22,544 nt of DNA, taken from an uncultured Oscillospiraceae bacterium (lineage in GTDB: Bacteria; Bacillota; Clostridia; Oscillospirales; Acutalibacteraceae). The stretch lies in contig CAJUNQ010000086.1 of NCBI GenBank assembly GCA_910587835.1, positions 1 to 22,544 of the forward strand. Reading direction: 5' to 3'. The position numbers and the translations under genes are program-made. This document shows positions 1-7,798 of the stretch, piece by piece (positions within the stretch are counted from its first letter, which is position 1; each line of letters opens with the position of its first letter). The notes under the pieces were generated by a model that searched no databases, was not told the DNA's origin, and saw only the letters and a list, made by a program, of their open reading frames with translations.

Positions 1-962
1 ATGCGGGCAAAGGGCTGGTCCAGGTCAATCTCCACTCCATCCTGCTCCACCTTGCCGGTGCCCAGCACCTTGTGGGCCACAAAGCGGATCAGGTTCTCCG
101 TCTGGTCCATCATGCCATAGATGTCCGTATAGGCCTGGTAAAATTCCAGCATGGTAAATTCCGGGTTATGGGTGCGGTCCATGCCCTCGTTGCGGAAGTT
201 CCGGCCAATCTCATACACCCGGTCAAAGCCCCCTACAATCAGCCGCTTGAGATGCAGCTCCAGGGCAATGCGCAGGTACATGTCCATGTCCAGCGTGTTG
301 TGATGGGTAATGAAAGGCCGCGCCGCCGCGCCGCCAGCCTGGGTGTGCAGTACGGGGGTCTCCACCTCCAAAAAGCTCTGGCCGTCCAGAAACTCCCGGA
401 TGGCGCTGATGATTTTCGAGCGCTTGACGAACACGTCCCGGACCTCCGGGTTCATGATCAGGTCCAGGTAACGCTGGCGGTAGCGGGCGTCGGTGTTGGT
501 CAAGCCGTGGTACTTCTCCGGCAGGGGCTGCAGGGCCTTGGAGAGAATGGTCAGCTCCAAAGCCTTGACAGAGACCTCTCCCCGCTGGGTGCGGAAGACC
601 TCTCCCTTTACCCCCACAATGTCCCCAATGTCCAAAGAGGCCTGCATGGCCCGGTAGGCCTCCTCCCCCATCACATCGATTTTGGCATAAATCTGAATAC
701 GGCCCGAGTTGTCCCGCAGGTCCAGAAAAGCCACCTTGCCCATGCCCCGGCGGCTCATCACCCGCCCGGCCACGGTGACAACGCTGCCCTCCAAAGCCTC
801 AAAGCTGTCCAGAATCTCCTGCGCCTTGTGGTCCGCGTCAAAGCGGGTATGGCGGTAGGGGTCGTTGCCCTCCTGCTGCATTTTAAACAGCCTCTCCCGG
901 CGGACCCGGAGAATTTCGCTCTGCTCCTCCTGGGTCTGGGGAACCTGTTGATCTTCCTTCAT
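1..962 (-). CDS. lysS: Lysyl-tRNA synthetase, class II (partial, C-terminal part beyond left edge)
   Basis: Charges tRNA-Lys with lysine in the cytoplasm. The first 320 codons are present and no stop is reached before the window edge. Seen: an N-terminal OB-fold anticodon-binding domain at about residues 55-160 (VAGRVMSRRGMGKVAFLDLR), then the class II catalytic core with motif 1 (RYRQRYLDLIMNPEVR, then FLEVETPVL) and motif 2 (YEIGRNFRNEGMDRTHNPEF). Motif 3 would lie outside the window. The ATG at 962 is chosen because GGGAGG sits 8 bases before it. In-frame ATGs at 980 and 986 lack a ribosome site. The start lies 42 bases after the greA stop, so the two genes are very probably co-transcribed from the greA promoter. 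No T-box leader is seen. Confidence 0.97.
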   Translation of the reverse strand, partial: MKEDQQVPQTQEEQSEILRVRRERLFKMQQEGNDPYRHTRFDADHKAQEILDSFEALEGSVVTVAGRVMSRRGMGKVAFLDLRDNSGRIQIYAKIDVMGEEAYRAMQASLDIGDIVGVKGEVFRTQRGEVSVKALELTILSKALQPLPEKYHGLTNTDARYRQRYLDLIMNPEVRDVFVKRSKIISAIREFLDGQSFLEVETPVLHTQAGGAAARPFITHHNTLDMDMYLRIALELHLKRLIVGGFDRVYEIGRNFRNEGMDRTHNPEFTMLEFYQAYTDIYGMMDQTENLIRFVAHKVLGTGKVEQDGVEIDLDQPFAR

Positions 963-1004
963 AACCTTTTCCTCCCTCATTTTCATTCTGCTGCGTCCCG
1001 GGGC

Positions 1005-1490
1005 TTATCTTGAAATGGTGATGATCGTGTACTGGGCAGTGCCCGCCGGGGTCTCTACTTCCAGAGTCTGGCCTACTGTCGCGCCGATCAAGGCCTGGCC
1101 TACTGCCGACTCGTCGGAGATCTTTCCCCCTCTGGGGTCCGCCTCATTGGAGCCCACAATGCGGAAGGAGCGCTCGGACTGCTTGCCAGTGGGAGAGACA
1201 ATGGCCACCTCCACCTTGGAGCCAATGTGCACTGTCTCATTATTCAGGCTGCTCTCGTCAATGACCACTGCGCCCTTGAGCATGACCTCCACGTCGGCAA
1301 TGCGGGCCTCGACCATAGCCTGGTCGTTTTTGGCCTCGTCATATTCGCTGTTTTCCGAAAGGTCGCCAAAGGACAGGGCGACCTTTATTTTTTCGGCCAC
1401 CTCCTTGCGGCGCACCGTTTTCAAAAAATCCAGTTCCTTTTCCAGGGCGGCAAGGCCCTCTTTGGTGACAAAATATTGCTTTTCAGCCAT
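1005..1490 (-). CDS. greA: Transcription elongation factor GreA
   Basis: GreA binds in the RNA polymerase secondary channel and stimulates cleavage of backtracked transcripts. The 161-residue length matches the family. Seen: an N-terminal coiled coil (about residues 10-75) with the acidic tip motif DLSENSEYDEAK, followed by the FKBP-like C-terminal domain (GSKVEVAIVSPTG, and ISDESAVGQALIGATVGQ). The ATG at 1490 is used because the protein then begins MAEKQYFVTKEG, as in typical GreA, with an AAAGGAAAG ribosome site about 10 bases upstream. A longer in-frame extension to 1583 has no family match. It is the first gene of a greA-lysS unit behind the promoter at 1563-1591. Confidence 0.97.
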   Translation of the reverse strand: MAEKQYFVTKEGLAALEKELDFLKTVRRKEVAEKIKVALSFGDLSENSEYDEAKNDQAMVEARIADVEVMLKGAVVIDESSLNNETVHIGSKVEVAIVSPTGKQSERSFRIVGSNEADPRGGKISDESAVGQALIGATVGQTLEVETPAGTAQYTIITISR

Positions 1491-1562
1491 GAAATCCACA
1501 CTTTCCTTTCTCCCGGCCACCCGGGGGTACGGCAGGGGGCAGGCCCCGAGCCAATACCCATT

Positions 1563-1591
1563 ATTATACTTCTCCCCCGCCAAAAAGTCAA
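1563..1591 (-). promoter_or_regulatory. Sigma-A-type promoter of greA-lysS
   Basis: On the minus strand: -35 TTGACT (1586-1591), 17-base spacer, perfect -10 TATAAT (1563-1568). The predicted start is near 1556, giving a 5' leader of about 65 bases before greA. Seen directly in sequence; activity is inferred. Confidence 0.85.
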
Positions 1592-1910
1592 CCCACCGCG
1601 CAGCTGGGGGCGTGTCCTGCCGGGTACTTCATTACGAGACACGAACGGGATACCTTATAGAGACAGACCTGCGTGTCCGCCCGTCTCTCCCTGGGTTCCG
1701 GTACTTCCGCGAGTTAGCGGATTGCCTTCTCCCCTACATGATAATCTGCGCAAGGGACACTCCCCACAGCTGGGGCTGGGCCTCCCGCCGGGGCGGCGGT
1801 CCCCCACAAATGGAGGAAGGAACCGGAATTCTCCCGTCCCTTCCTCTGCTGTCCGTTTTCCAGCCTCTTGACCATCAGGGAGGAATCCCTGGCTTTTCAG
1901 GCCGCGCCTG
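1592..1910. other. Intergenic stretch between the methyltransferase gene and the greA promoter
   Basis: I see no convincing gene here. It holds short inverted repeats: CAGGGA-GGAA-TCCCTG (1876-1891) just after the methyltransferase stop, GAGGAAGG/CCTTCCTC (1813-1820 and 1839-1846), CCCCA-CAGC-TGGGG (1762-1775) and AGAGAC/GTCTCT (1659-1664 and 1683-1688). None has a following T-run on the minus strand good enough to call a terminator. Open frames across it are uninterrupted only because of base composition. Confidence 0.5.
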
Positions 1911-2675
1911 CTATTTTTCCAGAAGAATGGCAAGGGTGGGGCTCTCTTCGCTGTATTCGCTGCCAGCCACATCGCCAAAACAGCCGCAGGTGCGAAAGCC
2001 GCTGGCGGCTGCCTCCTGCTCCAAGGCACTCCTGGAAAAATGGGTGTTCCACAAATAGTAATGGCTGGTTTTACTGCCTGTGATGACCATTGCCTGCTCC
2101 AAAATAACATTCCCCGGGTATTTGCAGGCCCGGTGCAGAACTATATGCTTTTCCGGGCTCCAAAAGCCCCCCTCAGGGCAGGCCTCCCAGGTTTGTCTTT
2201 CTGAATAGGCCTGAAACCGGGCAAGAGAGAACACATCCAGCAGCAGCCTGCCGCCGGGCTTCAGGTGCCGGTAAATCAGCCCCAACAGCCTGGCCCGGCC
2301 CTCAGGCGGCAGCGCGCCGTAGTCACAGTAGATCATGGTGGCCAGCCCAAAGGTTTTGTCCAGAGACAGGTTCAGATAGTTCTGAAGCGCATAGTCCACC
2401 TGCAGACCCTTCTCTCTGGCGCTGGCCTGGGCATAGCTGATGGACCGGCGGGAAAAGTCCACTCCCGTGACCGCGTACCCTCTGCGGGCATAGCCCTCTG
2501 TATAAAGCCCGGGGCCGCAGCCGATATCCAGGATGGAGGGGTACTTTTCCAGAGGGAGCACCCTGCCAATCCAGTCCAGAGACCTTGCGATGAAGGCATG
2601 CTTCCGGCTGGCCCCCTCAAAATCCGGGTCCAGGTGGGCCTTGAGCATTTGCTCAGAAATATGCCCGTCACCCAA
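1911..2675 (-). CDS. Class I SAM-dependent methyltransferase (main reading frame; 5' end frameshifted)
   Basis: Transfers a methyl group from S-adenosylmethionine to an unknown substrate. Seen: SAM-binding motif I ILDIGCGPGLYTEG, an acidic strand-2 end (VTGVDFS), motif II-like YCDYGALPP, and post-motif LKPGGRLLLDVFS, in the order of a Rossmann methyltransferase. The C-terminal third (YLWNTHFSR, then SGFRTCGCFGDVAG) resembles small cytosolic methyltransferases of gut Clostridia. In this frame the only upstream start is a TTG at 2675 without a sensible ribosome site. The natural N-terminus is encoded in another frame at 2672-2770 and joins this frame if one G is added at 2671-2673. It is either a sequencing/assembly error or a recent inactivating deletion. 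The substrate cannot be predicted. Confidence 0.8.
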   Translation of the reverse strand: MGDGHISEQMLKAHLDPDFEGASRKHAFIARSLDWIGRVLPLEKYPSILDIGCGPGLYTEGYARRGYAVTGVDFSRRSISYAQASAREKGLQVDYALQNYLNLSLDKTFGLATMIYCDYGALPPEGRARLLGLIYRHLKPGGRLLLDVFSLARFQAYSERQTWEACPEGGFWSPEKHIVLHRACKYPGNVILEQAMVITGSKTSHYYLWNTHFSRSALEQEAAASGFRTCGCFGDVAGSEYSEESPTLAILLEK

Positions 2676-2770
2676 AAGGGAACCTCTGTTTTTGTGTAGA
2701 GGGCAGGCTTGTGAAAAAACGGCGTCAGTTCCGTCAGCAGAGCTTCTTTCATGTTGGCTTTCTTCTCCAT
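2676..2770 (-). pseudogene. Out-of-frame 5' piece of the methyltransferase gene
   Basis: Starting at ATG 2770 (or ATG 2752, which has a GGAG 12 bases upstream) the strand encodes MKEALLTELTPFFHKPAL then YTKTEVPFW, the usual N-terminal lead-in of this methyltransferase family, which continues into a W-x-D-x-HIS segment. Here the HISEQMLKAHLDPDFEG continuation lies one base out of frame. The break is at the TTTTGGG run (plus strand 2671-2677). With one extra G the protein would be 286 residues from 2770 or 280 from 2752. The gene begins 28 bases after the stop of the calcium-loop protein gene, so it may share its promoter. Confidence 0.7.
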
Positions 2771-2798
2771 TTCTTTTTACGCGGCTGACTGAGGGGGC

Positions 2799-3998
2799 TC
2801 AGGCCTTGAAGTCCACATGCTGGACTGTGCCGGCTTGGCCGTTCTCCTTCAGGTAAAGCCCGGTGCGGCGGATGCGGGCCTCCTCGGAGCCGGAGCTGCC
2901 GGTGAGGGAGAACTGCGTCCCCTGACTGCCCAGGAAGATGGCCCCCACGCCGGCCTCCTTCAGGGAGAGGAGCTTAGCCTCGTCAGAGCCGCATTTTATC
3001 CACACAGACAGCCGGGAGAACACCGGATCATTCTCGTCAATCCAGCCGTTGCCGTCCTGGTCGTACTGGGCCAGCTCTCCAAAGCCGTCGCCTGTTTTCG
3101 CGCCAAACAGCTCAGAGCCGTCGTTGATCTTGCCGTCGCCGTTTTTGTCCAACGCCAGAAAACCGCTGCCCTCCCCCAAAGCAGCCATTTCCTCCTCCTG
3201 ACCGTCAGCGTCCAGGTCGAAATAAAAGCTCACGTCAGACAGCGAGGCCGCGTCCGTGTCCAGATTGATGACCAGTGGGTCGGTGAAAATCTCCTCCTTG
3301 CCCACCACCTGATAAGCGGCCTCAAAGCTCCGGGACATTTCCAGGGAGATGCCGAAGGAAATGGTGCGGCCGTCTGCGGTGACAGCCGTGCCCGCCGAGC
3401 AGAAGGCTGTGTGCTCCTCACCCTTCACAAAGCCGGACTCCACCGTCTGGCGGGTCCAGTAGCCGTTGACGGGCTGGGAGGACAGGCCGCCCCCGCTGAG
3501 CTCCAGCTGGCCCACCATGGCGGAGGTATGCCGGTAGCTGGCCGAGGCCTGCGCAAAGGCAAAGGCTCCGCCAGTGGGACGGGTCTCTGTAGGGATGTCT
3601 TTGGAGAATTTCTTGCCGGTGATGCGCTCCAACAGGGCCATCATCTTCCGCAGCATCTGAATCCGGGGGTCCTTCTCCACCTCTGTCTGAATGTCGCTGA
3701 GCCAGTTCCGAGAGCTGCCGGCAGAGGGCAGGGGCACAGTCTGGCCGGAGCCCTTGGTCTGGGCGCTGCTCCGCTGGGTGGGCGGGGCCTGCTCGGCAGA
3801 AGCCTCTCCGCCGGCGGACACAAAGCGGGCCATGCCGCCCTCCGCCTCCACACGCTTGGTGCGCGCCGTGGAGACGGAGACCCGGGTGCTGCCTGCAAAC
3901 GCCCCCTGGCCACGGTCCAGGTGGATCAAGGTCTGTGTGGCTTCCTCTTGATAGGAACGGGAAGCGCTCATAGAAACGGAGCTTTGTGCAATACGCAT
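2799..3998 (-). CDS. Calcium-loop (EF-hand/dockerin-like) protein of unknown function
   Basis: A 399-residue protein without signal peptide or membrane segment. Seen: three acidic loops in its last third, DLDADGQEE (about 261-269), LDKNGDGKINDGSELFG (about 283-299) and YDQDGNGWIDENDPVFSRL (about 312-330). The D-x-D-x-D/N-G spacing is that of Ca-binding loops, and the block resembles the segment found in RTX/VCBS-type secreted proteins. The N-terminus (MRIAQSSVSMSASRSYQEE) and the Ser/Gly-rich middle match no domain I know; residues about 92-128 could form a helix. The ATG at 3998 is chosen because GGAGG lies 8 bases before it; an upstream ATG at 4022 has no such site. The protein is possibly cytoplasmic or exported without a classical signal. 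Function is not assigned. Confidence 0.85.
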   Translation of the reverse strand: MRIAQSSVSMSASRSYQEEATQTLIHLDRGQGAFAGSTRVSVSTARTKRVEAEGGMARFVSAGGEASAEQAPPTQRSSAQTKGSGQTVPLPSAGSSRNWLSDIQTEVEKDPRIQMLRKMMALLERITGKKFSKDIPTETRPTGGAFAFAQASASYRHTSAMVGQLELSGGGLSSQPVNGYWTRQTVESGFVKGEEHTAFCSAGTAVTADGRTISFGISLEMSRSFEAAYQVVGKEEIFTDPLVINLDTDAASLSDVSFYFDLDADGQEEEMAALGEGSGFLALDKNGDGKINDGSELFGAKTGDGFGELAQYDQDGNGWIDENDPVFSRLSVWIKCGSDEAKLLSLKEAGVGAIFLGSQGTQFSLTGSSGSEEARIRRTGLYLKENGQAGTVQHVDFKA

Positions 3999-4071
3999 AG
4001 AAACGGCCTCCTTTTTTTGCATAAAATCAAGGACTGAAATATGGGCTGCGGCTTCTGCTACCGTATCCTAT

Positions 4072-4100
4072 ATACTATTACAATCGGCAAAACCTGGCAA
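4072..4100 (-). promoter_or_regulatory. Possible promoter of the calcium-loop protein gene
   Basis: On the minus strand: -35 TTGCCA (4095-4100), 17-base spacer, -10 TAGTAT (4072-4077). The match is 5/6 and 4/6 to sigma-A hexamers, about 75 bases before the ATG at 3998. Plausible but unproven. Confidence 0.45.
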
Positions 4101-4213
4101 AAATGAAGCCGCTGGGCCGATTCCCCACTGGAAATATTTGCAGAACGCCTGCGCCGCTGAGGAAACACCTCCATTGTCATACCTTTTCGCCCCTTGCTTT
4201 GCTGTTTGCTTAT

Positions 4214-4243
4214 AAAAAATCCGCCTACCCTAATGGTAAGCGG
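4214..4243 (-). terminator. Rho-independent terminator after the lytic transglycosylase gene
   Basis: On the minus strand CCGCTTACC (4235-4243), a 5-base loop and GGTAGGCGG (4221-4229) form a 9-bp stem with one G-U pair, followed by ATTTTTTATA. It lies about 95 bases beyond the stop at 4339 and probably ends the long leftward array that begins at cdaA. The remaining 4101-4338 sequence holds nothing else I can support. Confidence 0.75.
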
Positions 4244-4338
4244 ACAATGTACCTGCTGTTTTCGTTTTTCTCTCGGCCAGGAGCTTTCCCGTCAAAAGTA
4301 TGACCGCTCTGCTGAGGTGTCACTCTGGCTCTATGCTG

Positions 4339-4929
4339 TTACCTGTGCTGCTCCTCCCCGTACAGCTGCCGGTACACCCCCCGCAGCTTCTGCACCTTCT
4401 CCACATAGGCCGCTGTCTCCGGAAAGGGGATTTCCGCCAGTCTCTTCCCGTCCGGCGAAAGCCCCGCGTCCCCCAGCCAGCGGTCCACATTGCCCATACC
4501 CGCATTGTACGCCGCCAGAGCCACCGGCAGACTGCCGTAATGGTCCAGCAGCAGCCGCAGCAGCGCGCACCCGCAGTGGACATTGTCATTGACGTCAAAC
4601 ACGTCCCCACCGCCGTTCTCCGGCGGGTACTCCTCCGCCATCCATTGAAAGGTAGGCTCAGTCAGCTGCATCAGGCCCTTTGCCTGAGCCCGGGAGCTTG
4701 CCTGCTGGTCAAAGCCGCTCTCCGCCCGAATCACCGCGTACACCAGCTCCTCCTCCAGGCCAAACTCCTCAGCCTCCCGGCTCACCACCTCGGTGAAATG
4801 CCGGGGGTACAGCCAGCGCAGGGCAAAGCCGCTCAGGGCAGGCCCGGCCAGCGCCGCTGTCAGAATCACGGCCGCCAGGATCAGCGCTGCCGCCGTCAGT
4901 CTGACCGAAACCTTTTTCAAACGCCTCAC
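4339..4929 (-). CDS. Membrane-anchored lytic murein transglycosylase (SLT, GH23 type)
   Basis: Cleaves the MurNAc-GlcNAc bond of peptidoglycan with formation of 1,6-anhydroMurNAc, outside the membrane. Seen: a basic N-terminus, one hydrophobic signal/anchor segment (about residues 8-30), then the SLT fold with the catalytic Glu in VIRAESGF (E70), GLMQL (85-89), the AYNAGMGNVDRWL motif and a Y-V-x-K-V end. At 196 residues it is the short, single-domain form common in Clostridia. The GTG at 4929 overlaps the previous gene's stop as GTGA, suggesting coupled translation. GTGs at 4941 and 4968 are alternatives because the N-terminus has no ATG. Confidence 0.9.
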   Translation of the reverse strand: MRRLKKVSVRLTAAALILAAVILTAALAGPALSGFALRWLYPRHFTEVVSREAEEFGLEEELVYAVIRAESGFDQQASSRAQAKGLMQLTEPTFQWMAEEYPPENGGGDVFDVNDNVHCGCALLRLLLDHYGSLPVALAAYNAGMGNVDRWLGDAGLSPDGKRLAEIPFPETAAYVEKVQKLRGVYRQLYGEEQHR

Positions 4930-6575
4930 CTGCCCTTCCACTGGTCTCCCATCCTTTTCACCTGACACGCCAGGTCTGCTTCCGGCCCGTTTTCTATCTC
5001 ATAGTCTGCCCGCTCCCGGTAGTATTCATCCTCGGGCTGAGCCCCCAGCCGCTGAAGCGCCTGCGCCTCTGTCAGCCCATCCCGGGCCATGACCCGCCGC
5101 AGCCGCTCCTCCTTTGGGGCTGTCACCGCGACAATGCGCCGGCACCACCGGTCCAGCCCGGCCTCAAACAGGGTGGGCGCGTCCCACACCACAAGCTTCC
5201 CGGCCTGGCGCAGCCGCGCTGTCTCCTGCCATACTGCCGCCACGATTCGGGGCAGCGTAATGTCTTCCAGTGTCCTTTTGGCCTGTTGACTGGCAAAGGC
5301 CCGGCCCGCCAGCCTCCGCCGGTCCAAGGTTCCGCCGGGGGCTACGTCCTCTCCAAAGGCCCGCTGCAGCTCGGCAACGCAGGCCTCGTCATACACCTGG
5401 GGCGAGCGGGTGAACCGGTCGCAGTCCAGCACCTCAAAGCCCTGCCGGGCCAGCTCCTGCCCCACAGTAGACTTTCCCGCTCCGCTGGGCCCCACCAGCC
5501 CCACAATCATCGGCCCGGGCGCGGCCTCCACCCGAAAGGCCGCGGCCCGCAGCAGCCGGTTGTACACCGCAAGGCCCACCCCCCTGGGACTGGGCCGCTG
5601 GGCATACACCCGCCCCGCCCCCTGTTCGTCCAGCCGGAGCAGGGCGCTGAAAAGCTCCCGCGCCTGCCGGGCCCGGTCATACCGGGAGCCGTAGACCACT
5701 GCGGGCAGCTCCACCAGCGGCGCGGTCTCCTCAAAGCACAGGGCAAAGGCAGGGCCCTCACCGCTAGCATATGTTTTTTCTCCCTGATTATGTCGCGCCG
5801 CCTCCCGCTGATTCACAAAAGCGGCAAATTCTTCCGGCGACCCGTCTACCAGCAGCACCTGGGCCCTGGGCGCGTAGTGCTTATACTTCATTCCCGGCGA
5901 AGCGGCCTGAGCCCCAGGGGCCAGCATGGCTGTCACCGCCGGGTCGATCTCCAAGCGGCCCAGTACTGCCCGCAGCTGCTCCACCGTCACCCCGCCGGGC
6001 CGCAGAAGCCGGGGACAGTCTCCCGCAAGGCTCACCACAGTGGACTCCACGCCCACCCCGCACGCGCCGCCGTCCAACACTCCGTCCACCCGCCCATTCA
6101 GGTCCCTCAGAGTATGGGCAAAGGTGGTGGGGCTGGGCCGGCCGGAGGGATTGGCCGAGGGCGCGGCCAAGGGCACCCCGGCCGCGTCAATCACCGCCCG
6201 GGCCATGGGATGGGAAGGACAGCGCACGGCCACTGTGGCAAGGCCCCCGCTGGTCGCCATGGGTATTTTGTCCGACTTTTCCAGTATGATGCTGAGGGGG
6301 CCCGGCCAGAACGCCTCCGCCAGCCGAAGGGCCGCCGGGGACAGCTCCCTCACCAAAGGGGCCCACTGCTCCGTGCCGGTGATGTGCACAATCAGGGGGT
6401 TGTCCGCCGGCCTGCCCTTTGCCTCGAAAATGCGCCGGACCGCTTCCGGGTCCAGCGCGTTGGCTGCAAGGCCGTACACGGTCTCGGTGGGAATGGCCAC
6501 CAGCCCGCCGGCCCGCAGGATTTCTCCGGCCCGGGCAATCCCCTCCGGGGCGCCGGTCAGCTGTTCCGTTGTCAT
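4926..6575 (-). CDS. Fused L-threonylcarbamoyladenylate synthase (Sua5) and dephospho-CoA kinase (CoaE)
   Basis: One uninterrupted 549-residue frame encodes two enzymes. The N-terminal half is Sua5: the YrdC/TsaC core (IPTETVYGLAANAL at about 28-41, KGRPADNPLIVHI at 53-65, APSANPSGRPSP at 138-149) and the Sua5 C-terminal domain beginning SPGMKYKHYAP (about 226). It makes threonylcarbamoyl-AMP for the t6A37 tRNA modification. The C-terminal half (from about 356) is CoaE, which phosphorylates dephospho-CoA: P-loop GLVGPSGAGKST (359-370), LDCDRF in place of the usual DAD motif, and DAPTLFEAGLD. The ATG at 6575 has AAGGAG 8 bases upstream. An internal ATG at 5510, with GGTGGAGG 13 bases upstream, could also give free CoaE. 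The stop overlaps the next gene. Confidence 0.93.
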   Translation of the reverse strand: MTTEQLTGAPEGIARAGEILRAGGLVAIPTETVYGLAANALDPEAVRRIFEAKGRPADNPLIVHITGTEQWAPLVRELSPAALRLAEAFWPGPLSIILEKSDKIPMATSGGLATVAVRCPSHPMARAVIDAAGVPLAAPSANPSGRPSPTTFAHTLRDLNGRVDGVLDGGACGVGVESTVVSLAGDCPRLLRPGGVTVEQLRAVLGRLEIDPAVTAMLAPGAQAASPGMKYKHYAPRAQVLLVDGSPEEFAAFVNQREAARHNQGEKTYASGEGPAFALCFEETAPLVELPAVVYGSRYDRARQARELFSALLRLDEQGAGRVYAQRPSPRGVGLAVYNRLLRAAAFRVEAAPGPMIVGLVGPSGAGKSTVGQELARQGFEVLDCDRFTRSPQVYDEACVAELQRAFGEDVAPGGTLDRRRLAGRAFASQQAKRTLEDITLPRIVAAVWQETARLRQAGKLVVWDAPTLFEAGLDRWCRRIVAVTAPKEERLRRVMARDGLTEAQALQRLGAQPEDEYYRERADYEIENGPEADLACQVKRMGDQWKGR

Positions 6576-6704
6576 GGCCTCAGCTCCTTCCTTTTGGTAT
6601 GCGCTTTGCTCCGGAGAAAAGGGCCTCCCTCTCCAAGTCAAACCGGCTTCACACAGTCCGCGCTGGTCGGCTCCTGCTCCGTTTTTTCCCTGTTGCCCCC
6701 CAGG

Positions 6705-7772
6705 CTAGCTTGCAGAGGCTTCCAGCTTTGCCGCCCGGTCTGCCGCGATCAGGCTGTCCACAATCTCGTCCAGCGACCCGGCCAGCACCTCCTCCAACTT
6801 GTACAGCGTCAGCCCGATTCGGTGGTCTGTCACCCGGGACTGGGGGAAATTATACGTTCTGATCCGCTCCGACCGGTCTCCGCTGCCCACCTGGCCCCGG
6901 CGCTCCGCCGCCACCTGGGCGTCCGCCTTTTCCCGCTCCTGGCTCAGCAGCCGGGCCCGCAGCACTTTCATGGCCTTGTCCTTGTTCTTGTACTGGCTCC
7001 GCTCGTCCTGACACTCTACCACCATGCCCGTGGGCAGGTGGGTGATGCGAATGGCCGACGAGGTCTTGTTGATGTGCTGGCCCCCCGCTCCACTGGAACG
7101 GAAGGTGTCAATCTGCAGGTCCTTGGGGTCAATGTCCACCTCCACCTCCTCAGCCTCAGGCAGCACCGCCACCGTGGCCGCCGAGGTGTGAATGCGCCCC
7201 TGGGTCTCTGTCTCAGGCACCCGCTGCACCCGGTGGGCTCCGCTCTCAAACTTCAGCTTAGAGTAGGCCCCTGCCCCGTCGATGAGGAAGCTCACCTCTT
7301 TAAAGCCGCCCAGCTCTGTCTCGTTCAGGCTGACAATCTCTGTGCGCCAGCCCTGACGCTGGGCATAGGCCGTGTACATGCGGTACAGGTCATAGGCAAA
7401 CAACGCCGCCTCTTCGCCGCCGGTTCCTCCCCTGATCTCCATAATGACGTTTTTTTCGTCATTGGGGTCCTTGGGCAAAAGCAGCAGCTTCAGCTCCTCT
7501 GTCACCGCCGGGAGCTGCTGCTCGCTCTCCCGCAGCTGGGCCTGAGCCAGCTGCCGCAGCTCCTGGTCTCCGGACTCCAACAGCTCCTTGGCCTCCTCCA
7601 GGGCCCCGGTCAGCTCCTGATACCTGCGGTAGGCTGCAACAACAGGCTCCAACTCCCGGCTCTCCTTCATCAGGGCCGAGAACACCGCCGGGTCCGCTGC
7701 GCTTTGGGGGTCGTAGAGCTTCTGCCCGATCTCCTCAAAGCGGTTTTCAAACACCTTCAAATTCTCAAACAT
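6705..7772 (-). CDS. prfA: Peptide chain release factor 1
   Basis: Recognises UAA and UAG stop codons and triggers release of the finished protein. Seen: a helical N-terminal domain, the codon-recognition P-x-T motif as PET (186-188, in RVPETETQGRIHTSAATV), and the GGQ motif in GAGGQHINKTSSAIRITH (GGQ 230-232) that enters the peptidyl-transferase centre. The 355-residue length is normal for RF1. The ATG at 7772 is preferred: the protein then begins MFENLKVFENRFEEI as in relatives, with GGAG 6 bases upstream. The ATG at 7784 lacks a good site. Unlike many Firmicutes, no prmC (the methyltransferase that modifies GGQ) follows; the next gene is the Sua5-CoaE fusion, 129 bases on. Confidence 0.97.
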   Translation of the reverse strand: MFENLKVFENRFEEIGQKLYDPQSAADPAVFSALMKESRELEPVVAAYRRYQELTGALEEAKELLESGDQELRQLAQAQLRESEQQLPAVTEELKLLLLPKDPNDEKNVIMEIRGGTGGEEAALFAYDLYRMYTAYAQRQGWRTEIVSLNETELGGFKEVSFLIDGAGAYSKLKFESGAHRVQRVPETETQGRIHTSAATVAVLPEAEEVEVDIDPKDLQIDTFRSSGAGGQHINKTSSAIRITHLPTGMVVECQDERSQYKNKDKAMKVLRARLLSQEREKADAQVAAERRGQVGSGDRSERIRTYNFPQSRVTDHRIGLTLYKLEEVLAGSLDEIVDSLIAADRAAKLEASAS

Positions 7773-7798
7773 AGTCTGCTCCATTCCAGCATAGCCCG

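Noticed and set aside
963..1004. T-box leader for lysS
   Set aside because: The gap to greA is only 42 bases, too short for a T-box, and lysS appears co-transcribed with greA.
72..1013. Plus-strand open frame of 313 codons
   Set aside because: It is antisense to lysS, whose class II motifs are clear.
1655..2110. 151-codon minus-strand frame
   Set aside because: It overlaps the methyltransferase in another frame and has Pro/Arg-rich shadow composition.
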